A stretch of DNA of 64,000 bases. Origin: Zobellia alginiliquefaciens. Its GTDB lineage: Bacteria; Bacteroidota; Bacteroidia; Flavobacteriales; Flavobacteriaceae. Each line of letters opens with the position of its first letter. The first letter of the stretch is position 1. This document shows positions 56,612-64,000 of this stretch, in pieces. Below the pieces are notes generated by a model. That model did not search any database and was not told where the DNA came from. It saw nothing but the letters and a program-made list of their open reading frames with translations. The stretch is from NCBI RefSeq assembly GCF_029323795.1, contig NZ_CP119758.1:744001-808000 (forward strand). The letters are read 5' to 3'. The translations under genes and the position numbers were made by a program.

Positions 56612-58369
56612 TTAAAGGTCAAATTTATAAGTCAAACCACCCATAACTTGCAAGCCCTGAACGGGATAGTTAGACCAACGTTGGTAATTATTATTTGCAA
56701 TATTGGCCACTTTCAAGAAGAAAGAAAGCTGATCGTTCCAACGGTATCCTACATGGGCATTGGCATCAAAATACCCGTCTAAAGTTACGGGAGTCGCAAA
56801 AAAGTCTGCCGGATTTCCACTTGCAGAAGCAATCGTGGCCACATCATCACGCTCACCAACATAAAACAAGTTAGCACCTGCATACCATTTTTCACCTATT
56901 TGATAATCCATGAACAGGGAACTCGTTAAATTAGGAAGGTTCCACGCCGGATTATCGGTTTCTGTATTGTAATTGAAATACTCAACATTAACACCTAAGC
57001 TAAAGTTTCTATTTACATCTACATTCAACTCACCAAAGGCTGAAATCGTTTTTACGTCATCATAAAAAACTTCAAAAGAATTGCTGTAATAGTATCCTTT
57101 TTCATCGGTTCTCCCTTCATTCTGAGGGTTTAGCTTGTAAAGTGCCTTTCTATCTTCCGTAGTGTAACTCACCTTCGCATTATAACTCAAATTTGTTAAA
57201 ATCTGCCCTTTAAGACCTAAATAAGCATCGTACTTTTTATCTGTAGGGACAATGGTCAACGTTGGTGACACATACGGGTTATCCTCTACAAAACCGTAGT
57301 ATGAGTTCTGCATTAAATCGCCCTCTACACCACCATACACTATTGCCATATCCTCTAACAGTCTGTAAGAAGCGGTAACCGCCGGATAAATATAAAAATT
57401 GCTATCGCTGTTTTCGCTATCAAGACCATATACCAAATTGACGCCCAAATTTAGCGAGAGACCATCTTTTGCCAAGGCCAAACTTGGATTGATTCCCACC
57501 TGAAGATTACTATAGTCTATACCCGGTACATTTGTTGGATTATTTAAACTAGAATTCTCAAAACTACCGCTCACGTAATCAACTTTAGCTTTGATATTAA
57601 AATTTTCATCAGCTACCGGAAAAGAAAATCCCGTATTGAAAACCGCTCGGTTTTCACCAGATTTAACGGCATCCCAAAAACGTCTGTACTCCAATTTAGC
57701 ATTCTCAAAATACGAATCCTCAACATTTATATAACCTGATGCTTCGGCCATGTAATAATTTTGGCGTTCATCAATACCATCTACCTCTTCCTCGGTAAAA
57801 GTAGCATCAGGAATACCATACCAATTGTACAATTGGTGCTGTGCACCTACGTTTACACCCCAATCAAAATCACTATCTCGTTTGGTGTACCCCGCATCTA
57901 ACCTAGAGTTTGAGTAGATATTATCTAGCGCAACACCATCAATATCTCCACGAGATGAATTATGTTCAAGTCCAATTGTATAACCAGATTCACGATCAAT
58001 AGTTCTACTGGTATAAAACTTACCCATTAAATTCGCCGGATTACCTATACCAGCCGAAGCGTACGAATTATATAGCACAGGAGGAGGCGTTTTTTTCACG
58101 GCCGATGCCTTACCCTTTGCAGGGGTAAATGTAGAAGCCACAGGAACCGAAAAAATACTATAGTTTATCTTTTTCTTCTGCAAAACAATAGAATCATTAA
58201 GATTCGGCATTGTTTTAATTTTAAAAGCATCGTTAATCGTTGGTGTATACGCCTTGGTAACGGTAACCGTTTCTGTACCAATATCATCTTTTTCTTCATC
58301 TTCTTGCGCTATAGCAAACTGAAAAACACCAGTAAGAAAAATAAGTGTGAGCTTTATATGTTTGTGCAT
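56612..58369 (-). CDS. TonB-dependent-receptor-like outer-membrane protein
   Basis: A 585-aa outer-membrane protein. The signal peptide ends in FAIAQ, then EEDEEKDD and an ETVTVTKAY segment, reminiscent of the plug of TonB-dependent receptors. The C-terminal 430 residues are a beta barrel with aromatic-rich strands and a typical final YKFDL. It is short for such a receptor and lacks a clear plug domain. The upstream gene on the same strand encodes a 1005-aa TPR protein, 98 bases away. The two are likely co-transcribed, suggesting that they work together on the envelope. Confidence 0.72.
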   Translation of the reverse strand: MHKHIKLTLIFLTGVFQFAIAQEDEEKDDIGTETVTVTKAYTPTINDAFKIKTMPNLNDSIVLQKKKINYSIFSVPVASTFTPAKGKASAVKKTPPPVLYNSYASAGIGNPANLMGKFYTSRTIDRESGYTIGLEHNSSRGDIDGVALDNIYSNSRLDAGYTKRDSDFDWGVNVGAQHQLYNWYGIPDATFTEEEVDGIDERQNYYMAEASGYINVEDSYFENAKLEYRRFWDAVKSGENRAVFNTGFSFPVADENFNIKAKVDYVSGSFENSSLNNPTNVPGIDYSNLQVGINPSLALAKDGLSLNLGVNLVYGLDSENSDSNFYIYPAVTASYRLLEDMAIVYGGVEGDLMQNSYYGFVEDNPYVSPTLTIVPTDKKYDAYLGLKGQILTNLSYNAKVSYTTEDRKALYKLNPQNEGRTDEKGYYYSNSFEVFYDDVKTISAFGELNVDVNRNFSLGVNVEYFNYNTETDNPAWNLPNLTSSLFMDYQIGEKWYAGANLFYVGERDDVATIASASGNPADFFATPVTLDGYFDANAHVGYRWNDQLSFFLKVANIANNNYQRWSNYPVQGLQVMGGLTYKFDL

Positions 58370-58467
58370 TCTGTGTTCTTTTTTGAATTTACACCTTTAA
58401 AACGAAGTCGATTCTAGAAAACTTCGTTTAAATTCAATTTTCAATATTGTTAAACTGTTTTCTAATT

Positions 58468-61400
58468 TTAATCGGTCCTCACGGATGAGTTGCTCTGTGC
58501 TTCTTTTGCCTTGATAATAGACAGCTCGCTTTTTGCATCGGAAACAATATCCTCATACTGACTAAAATTACTGATCACACTATCCAAAATATAGGTGGCC
58601 TGGTAGGCATCTCCCAAAGCATAGAAATTCTTTGCCATGATAATCAATCCTTTTCCGCCCCATTCCTTATAACCTGAATAGTCTTTCGCCAATTTCTGAA
58701 CGGCAATGTTCGAATTCTCATAATCTTGAGACTTGCTTTTAAAATAGGCGTCATAATACAATGCTTCCGCAGCAGTTGCACCAGATGCTATTTTCAACAC
58801 ATCTGCATAAGCGCTTTCTGCTTTAGCTTCATCGCCCGTTGCAATTGCCGAACGTGCAATCATTATCTGTGCATCACTTTTAATACGATTATCGATTATT
58901 GGTGTAGCCAATACTTTTTCGGCATAGGCCAAGGTCTTACCATAATCTTTTTGCTCGTAATACCCTTTCATTAAATTAGACTGTGCAAAAGTTCTATTTT
59001 GCTGAATATCCGCTTGATTTTCCAAACGCTGTAAATAGGGCAACGCCGATGCATAATCTTTTTTACCGATGTAAATTTCACAAACACGGGTCAAAGCCTG
59101 TTCCGCATATTCGCTTCCCATTTTATCGGCAACGAATTTGTAATTCGGTAATGCTTTTTCTTTTTCTCCTTTAGCAAAATAAAGTTGTGCCAAATTAAAA
59201 TTCGCTTTCACGGCACTTAATCCGCTTGGGAATTGTTTTATGTAATTCTCATATCCTCTGATGGCAGCCTCTTTATTGCCTTCCAAGTTTTGTTTATCCG
59301 CAGACTCAAAAGTGGCGTTGTCCAGCTCACTATCGGTAACCTCCACAAAATCGAGTTTCTGCACCCACTCCGCATACTCGTCCACGCGACCTAAATCAAC
59401 ATAAATCAATTTTGCGGTAGACACAGCTTGAATGGCCTCCTGTGTGTTCGGAAAATTATGAACAACAGATTTAAACTCGGTCAACGCTTGCTCGTTTCTA
59501 CTGGCATTATAATGCACCAAACCTTGACGCATCATTGCCTGCGGCACCAATGAACTAGCTTTGTATTCATTGATCATACGTTGATAGGTCTGAAGACCTT
59601 TTTGTTCTTGCCCGGTAGAAATTAAAGTATTTGCCATTTCAAAAAGGGCATCATCTTTTAAGCTAGATTTTGGATATGCCGAAACGAAAGTTCTTAACTC
59701 CTCAATCTTCGTGTCACGTCTGTCAACAAAACCGTAGCTAATTGCCTTTTGATACGCTGCATAATCTTTCTCAGGTCCTGATAATGAAAGTGCCTTATTG
59801 TACGTTTCAATAGCAGGCCAATATTTACTGGTCACAAAATAACTATCGCCTAACCGAAGATAACCATCGTATAATTTTTGGGTATCGCTAGACCCCGCAC
59901 CTGTAAAGTTGCTGAAGTAAGAAATAGCATTACTATAGTCTTTCAGCTTAAAATAGGTATAGGCTAAATTATAATCTAACTCCTTGTATTCTTCCGTTGA
60001 TTTTGCCGCTGGATTTTGTTGAAATTGAATATAATCCACCAATGCGTCACTAAAATTGTTGAGCGCATATTCCGCTTCCGCTTTCCAATAATTTGCTTTC
60101 GCTTTAAAAGTAGCATCTTCCGCACTACCTAAAGACTTTCCTAAATTTTCTGCCGCAGCAGTGTATTCCCCGTTCATGAACAATTCTATCCCACGGTAAT
60201 AGGCCACTTTTTGATACGTCTCCTTACTAGCGTAGTTCTTGTTCTTCTCAAGCAACTCCATGGCTCCTGCAAAGTTTTTAGAGGTGATGTATGAATCTAC
60301 CAACAATTCTTGCATCTCTTCTTTGTTCGGACTATCGGGATACTTCGCCAAATAATCCGTTATGACCTGTGGAACCGGTTCGTAGGCATTCCCTACCTCA
60401 TAGCTCAATCGGGCATAATTTAAGTAGGCATCTTTTTGAATTTCTTGTGAGAAGTCCATTTGCGTAGCATTCCTGAAAGCATTCAAGGCTTCCTGCTTTT
60501 TATCCAACTTCAAATAACATTCCGCTAAATGGTAATAGGCATTTTGAGAAACATTGTTCGTTCCACCTATAATTTTATTGAACTGCTGAACAGCATTGGC
60601 ATAGTCACCTTGCTTGTAGTATGAATATCCTAAAAGGTAATAATCCGTATTGCTCCACTTGCCTTTTTTCCCTTTATAATCTTCTAAATAAGGAATAGCA
60701 TTTGAATATTCTTTTAAGTTGAAATAACTCTCCCCAATAATTTTACTGAGTTCGGATTTCTCTTTACGATCACCCTTTGCCATTTGTTTTTTTGCCAAAG
60801 CGATTGCCTCGTCAAACTTACCAAGCTTAAAATTCATGTCCGCTTGGTAGTAGTCCATTTTTTCCTGAAGAATTTCTGGATCTTTTATCTGGTCAAAACG
60901 CTGGTTGGCCGTATCATAATCATCTTGCTGATATGCGATATAGCCCATATAGTATTTAGCCTGAGAACCGTAAACAGGAGAATTTTCTACCTTTTGAAGG
61001 TAACTTTCAGCTTGCTTTTGCTTACCTGATGAATACAAAGAATACCCATAATTAAAATTGAACTTATCCATCTCTTTCCGAGAAAGTGCACTTTGTTCCA
61101 CTTTATTGTACCATTTTAAGGCATACGGATATTTACCGGTCTCAAAATAATACTCGGCCACATCTACATAAGCTGAATTTCTTTTGGTGGAAGTGGGATA
61201 GTTGGCCACAAAATCCTCCATTAACCTATCAGCTCCCAACTGATTTAAGCGTACAGCAGCATTAGCCTCATAATAGGCACTATTAGATTTAGTCTCTAAA
61301 TTGTCACTGTTTTCTTTTACTTTGGCAAAAATGGACTGTGCGGCTTGGTACTGCTCATTGTTATAGAGTGCCAAGGCATCTTGATATTGTTTTTGATCGT

Positions 61401-61485
61401 GGGTATAAATCTTGGTTTCTTGAGCGACTCCCACAGAAACCATCCCCAGAAAAATAGGGATAAGCGCGGTTATTTTTTTTAGCAT
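58468..61485 (-). CDS. Large tetratricopeptide-repeat exported protein
   Basis: A 1005-aa exported protein. A signal peptide (to GVAQ) is followed by a solenoid of about 25 TPR-like helical pairs, with repeated AYYEANAA, YFxTGKYPYALKWYNKVE, YYLLGYSYYKQGDYANAVQQFNK and similar units. The final segment (about 960-1005) is charged and ends in KAKEAQSNSSVRTD. TPR solenoids bind proteins, and the partner is unknown. The neighbouring outer-membrane receptor-like gene and the divergent ftsE suggest an envelope or division role, but that is inference. It is divergent from ftsE across 284 bases. Confidence 0.85.
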   Translation of the reverse strand: MLKKITALIPIFLGMVSVGVAQETKIYTHDQKQYQDALALYNNEQYQAAQSIFAKVKENSDNLETKSNSAYYEANAAVRLNQLGADRLMEDFVANYPTSTKRNSAYVDVAEYYFETGKYPYALKWYNKVEQSALSRKEMDKFNFNYGYSLYSSGKQKQAESYLQKVENSPVYGSQAKYYMGYIAYQQDDYDTANQRFDQIKDPEILQEKMDYYQADMNFKLGKFDEAIALAKKQMAKGDRKEKSELSKIIGESYFNLKEYSNAIPYLEDYKGKKGKWSNTDYYLLGYSYYKQGDYANAVQQFNKIIGGTNNVSQNAYYHLAECYLKLDKKQEALNAFRNATQMDFSQEIQKDAYLNYARLSYEVGNAYEPVPQVITDYLAKYPDSPNKEEMQELLVDSYITSKNFAGAMELLEKNKNYASKETYQKVAYYRGIELFMNGEYTAAAENLGKSLGSAEDATFKAKANYWKAEAEYALNNFSDALVDYIQFQQNPAAKSTEEYKELDYNLAYTYFKLKDYSNAISYFSNFTGAGSSDTQKLYDGYLRLGDSYFVTSKYWPAIETYNKALSLSGPEKDYAAYQKAISYGFVDRRDTKIEELRTFVSAYPKSSLKDDALFEMANTLISTGQEQKGLQTYQRMINEYKASSLVPQAMMRQGLVHYNASRNEQALTEFKSVVHNFPNTQEAIQAVSTAKLIYVDLGRVDEYAEWVQKLDFVEVTDSELDNATFESADKQNLEGNKEAAIRGYENYIKQFPSGLSAVKANFNLAQLYFAKGEKEKALPNYKFVADKMGSEYAEQALTRVCEIYIGKKDYASALPYLQRLENQADIQQNRTFAQSNLMKGYYEQKDYGKTLAYAEKVLATPIIDNRIKSDAQIMIARSAIATGDEAKAESAYADVLKIASGATAAEALYYDAYFKSKSQDYENSNIAVQKLAKDYSGYKEWGGKGLIIMAKNFYALGDAYQATYILDSVISNFSQYEDIVSDAKSELSIIKAKEAQSNSSVRTD

Positions 61486-61769
61486 AGTGTTCTAACTAGA
61501 AATATATATTACCGTTAATTAATTTAATAACGTTGAATATTGCATATAAGTATACGGTGAAAAGTGTTTTCATCTTTATATTTTTCACTCTCGGCAATCA
61601 TGAAAAAAGCAAAAATATTTTCTCAATGCCTGTCGTACGTTAGTTTTTAACTTATTACTTTTATATCAATATTACGATTCAAAGTTCGAGATTTGGCGAT
61701 TACAATGCGGAACTACGCCCAACCTTTAACGATTGATTAACAAATTGAACCCGAAACCAGGTACCCTTA

Positions 61770-62456
61770 ATGATGTCAGAAACGATTTTAGAGCTAAAGG
61801 ATGCGGCTATTTTTCAAAAAGATAGTCTTGTTTTAAACGAGGTAACACTTGATGTAAGAAAAGGCGAATTCGTTTATTTGATAGGAAAAACAGGAAGCGG
61901 TAAAAGTAGCTTCATGAAAACCCTCTACGGAGACCTACCCCTTAAACAAGGTACTGGAAGTATTGTAGATTTTGACCTCACCAAATTAAGGGAAAAAGAC
62001 ATTCCGTTTTTGCGCAGAAAAATCGGTATTGTTTTTCAGGATTTTAAGTTGTTACCGGACCGCACGATCAATAAAAACCTTCATTTTGTTCTTAAAGCTA
62101 CAGGTTGGAAAGACAACCACAAAATGAACCAAAAAATAGAGGATGTCCTCAATAAAGTGGGCATGAAAACCAAAGGCTTTAAATTTCCACATCAGCTTTC
62201 TGGCGGGGAGCAACAGCGGGTGGCTATCGCCAGGGCACTTCTTAACGACCCTGAGCTCATATTAGCCGATGAACCTACCGGAAACCTAGACCCACAGACC
62301 AGCGTAGAGGTTATGAAAGTGCTACAGGAAATACACAAATCCGGCCGTTCTATTTTAATGGCCACCCATGATTATGCCTTGATTTTAAAATATCCATCAA
62401 AAACCCTAAAATGCGATGGAAACAAAATCTTTGAAGTTGTACAGCGAGTGGTGTAG
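61770..62456 (+). CDS. ftsE: Cell division ATP-binding protein FtsE
   Basis: The ATPase of FtsEX, which controls cell-wall hydrolases at division. The 228-aa protein has Walker A GKTGSGKSS at 39-47, the LSGGEQQR signature, Walker B LILADEPTGNLD, and the family's GIVFQDFKLLPDRT Q-loop. Two ATG codons stand in a row at 61770 and 61773; either can be the start. The partner permease FtsX is not adjacent, since the next gene encodes an EEP-family enzyme, so it must be elsewhere. The gene is divergent from the TPR protein gene. Confidence 0.92.
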   Translation: MMSETILELKDAAIFQKDSLVLNEVTLDVRKGEFVYLIGKTGSGKSSFMKTLYGDLPLKQGTGSIVDFDLTKLREKDIPFLRRKIGIVFQDFKLLPDRTINKNLHFVLKATGWKDNHKMNQKIEDVLNKVGMKTKGFKFPHQLSGGEQQRVAIARALLNDPELILADEPTGNLDPQTSVEVMKVLQEIHKSGRSILMATHDYALILKYPSKTLKCDGNKIFEVVQRVV

Positions 62457-62609
62457 ATAAACATACCAATTACACATAAAACAACCTTATCCCTACATAA
62501 GGGTAACATACAAAGTCTCTAATTTTCATAACTTTAGACAGTCGGCTATGCTATTTTTTTAATGAGCACGTTTTGCCGTGGAAACATAAATTCTTAAAAA
62601 CAAGATGTT

Positions 62610-63695
62610 ATGCCCCATATCAATTTTGCCTGGTGGAATCTTCAAAACTTTTTTGACACGGATGACGACCCTATCTCCAATGACTTCAGCTTTACGCCCG
62701 AAGAAGGTTGGACCGATGAAGTCTTCAACATAAAAAAGAGAAATCTTGCCGAAGGTCTAAACCTCATTTGGCCCAATGAACAAATAGACCTACTAACGGT
62801 CTGCGAAATTGAAAAAGATACGCTTTTACAAGATTTACTGGATGAAGCAGGCATGAACAACCTAAGTGTGGTTTTTGATGCTTCCGGCACAAGCGATTTA
62901 CGAGGTATTGATGTAGCCATGGCATATAATCCAGATAAACTTACCGTAGTATCAAGAACTTCCCACCTCGTGCATTTAAGATACCGGACCCGAGATATTT
63001 TTGAAGTCGTTTTTAAAATAAATGCCACAGGTGAAGAGTTTGTGGTCATAGCATCTCACTGGCCATCCCGTAGTAGAGGGCAATACCATTCCGAACCTTT
63101 GCGTATTGCGGTTGCAGAGCATATAGCCTTCCTTGTGGAAGCACATACCAAAGTGGACTCTACCACTTACGAAACCCTTCAGGCCAATGATGATTTGGCG
63201 GCTATTCAAGCTAAATGGGAAGGCAAAGTTTTGGTTGTGGGTGATTTTAACGATGAGCCTTTTGACCGTAGTATCATTCAACATTTAAAGGCATCCAGGG
63301 ACCTTGACAAGGTTAAAGGAGAGACCAATGACTTTGATAAATTCGTTCACACTTATAAATACCGGGCCAGAGAGACTTTTCTATATAATTTAAGTACCTC
63401 AATAATGAATAAATCGGCTTCTGGAAATACGGGCACTTACTTTTTAAGTGGCTTATATGATGGAACCGTTTTCACCAACCGCTACCAAATGCTAGATCAG
63501 TTGGTGGTTACCCGCGGATTCTTATCCGGTAATGGCATTACCGCAGACATAGGCACTTTTGACATTATTGACGATAATATACTAGCAACCTCTAGCGGAC
63601 GCCCTAGATCATTCAAATACAAATCTTCAAATCCAAACTTTGTACCTAAAGGCTATTCTGACCATTTGCCGCTTAAGTTGAAATTAAATTACTGA
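62610..63695 (+). CDS. Endonuclease/exonuclease/phosphatase-family protein
   Basis: A 361-aa protein of the EEP superfamily with a mixed beta sandwich and metal-dependent phosphodiester or phosphomonoester hydrolysis. Its motifs are in order: FAWWNLQNFFD with the first Asn, the metal Glu in VCEIEK, the ASHWPSR His, the GDFNDEPFD pair, and the final SDHLPLKL with catalytic Asp and His. No signal peptide is seen, so it should be cytosolic. The substrate (DNA, RNA, lipid or nucleotide) cannot be told. A membrane-protein gene follows after 93 bases. Confidence 0.9.
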   Translation: MPHINFAWWNLQNFFDTDDDPISNDFSFTPEEGWTDEVFNIKKRNLAEGLNLIWPNEQIDLLTVCEIEKDTLLQDLLDEAGMNNLSVVFDASGTSDLRGIDVAMAYNPDKLTVVSRTSHLVHLRYRTRDIFEVVFKINATGEEFVVIASHWPSRSRGQYHSEPLRIAVAEHIAFLVEAHTKVDSTTYETLQANDDLAAIQAKWEGKVLVVGDFNDEPFDRSIIQHLKASRDLDKVKGETNDFDKFVHTYKYRARETFLYNLSTSIMNKSASGNTGTYFLSGLYDGTVFTNRYQMLDQLVVTRGFLSGNGITADIGTFDIIDDNILATSSGRPRSFKYKSSNPNFVPKGYSDHLPLKLKLNY

Positions 63696-63788
63696 TATAC
63701 GCTCTTAAAATTAAGGTCAATAATCTGAAACCGGTATCTTTAAATTGTAATTAAAGATTTGCCGCTTTGGCATCCTCAAGCCGATATC

Positions 63789-64000
63789 ATGATCTTAAAA
63801 AAACAAACCTACAGACCGGATAAGCCGGTAAACCCATTCATTGGGGCACTATTATTTGTCATTGCCATTATTTTGCTGGCCATTACCGGACCACTGGGTT
63901 TTGTATATGGTATTTTCCACAGCCTATTTACTCGTGGAATAAAAGGAATTGGAGAGTATTTGCTAAAAATTGCCATTTCCGTAGACCAGTTGGGAAACGT
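63789..64000 (+). CDS. Conserved membrane protein, 3' end outside window (partial)
   Basis: Only the first 70 codons are present. The ATG at 63789 starts ILKKQTYRPDKPVNPF and is followed by one strong membrane helix (about residues 18-42), then FHSLFTRGIKGIGEYLL and ISVDQLGN at the window end. The helix followed by an amphipathic segment suggests a small membrane-anchored protein. The family is not recognised with certainty. It is 93 bases after the EEP-family gene and may be co-transcribed with it. Confidence 0.7.
   Translation, partial: MILKKQTYRPDKPVNPFIGALLFVIAIILLAITGPLGFVYGIFHSLFTRGIKGIGEYLLKIAISVDQLGN

Noticed and set aside
61607-61660. A 15-codon ATG frame (MKKAKIF...) between the TPR gene and ftsE
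   Set aside because: It is too short, and nothing supports expression or conservation.

Overview
The window comes from a low-GC member of the Bacteroidota, most likely a marine Flavobacteriaceae. The evidence is two proteins with type IX secretion (T9SS) type B C-terminal domains, a fused SecDF, a short (650 aa) GyrB, a Rho with a long Lys/Pro-rich insertion, an archaeal/eukaryotic-type ProS, the folP-cdaA pair, and many Bacteroidota families (BT_3928, DUF1599, DUF4293, DUF2911). The genus cannot be fixed from what is seen here.

Layout. 1-6.5 kb: tpiA (cut by the window edge), a DoxX/BT_3928 protein and a DUF1599 protein form a leftward operon, divergent from folP-cdaA (folate and c-di-AMP synthesis); an ABC exporter and truA follow. 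6.5-14 kb: a phosphodiesterase, an outer-membrane protein with a DM13 lipoprotein, DUF4293 divergent from rho, and a lipoprotein followed by two paralogous multi-pass membrane proteins. 13.7-15.8 kb: translation genes rpsT, two identical tRNA-Glu genes and proS. 15.8-22.1 kb: a low-complexity lipoprotein, a FadL-like porin and two tandem T9SS cargo proteins. 22.2-27.6 kb: folE, cysS, then AraC regulator / aldehyde dehydrogenase / DUF779. 27.6-37.1 kb: yidD, lgt, a DUF192 lipoprotein, a GNAT acetyltransferase and a double-ABC ATPase, interrupted by a roughly 5.7-kb insertion. 37-49 kb: secDF, mdh, a Usp protein, a PiT-like protein, gyrB and asnB. 49-64 kb: DUF2911, amidohydrolase, NYN/LOTUS protein, NIPSNAP, OmpA-type protein, diheme cytochrome lipoprotein, TonB-dependent-receptor-like protein, large TPR protein, ftsE, an EEP-family nuclease/phosphatase and a partial membrane protein.

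The most unusual locus is 29.9-35.9 kb. The GNAT and ABC genes were evidently a translationally coupled pair (ATGA overlap). They are now separated by a single giant gene for a 1665-aa surface lipoprotein built of Ig-like domains, including seven near-identical 98-aa repeats. The GNAT/ABC junction is present twice, once on each side, at about 75% nucleotide identity: a 17-codon stub of the ABC gene lies left of the insertion, and a GNAT 3' fragment lies right of it. The giant gene is GC-rich (43 of 60 bases in one hand-counted line) inside an AT-rich genome, yet its last 190 codons and its upstream region are AT-rich (21 of 60 in one line). This looks like a horizontally acquired, mosaic adhesin-like gene brought in with divergent flanking homology. 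A 13-bp inverted repeat upstream of it may be regulatory.

The rest is mostly core metabolism and envelope biogenesis, with well-formed intrinsic terminators between convergent genes. Coordinates, motifs and hairpins were read by eye. Domain names rest on family recognition, not on database searches.
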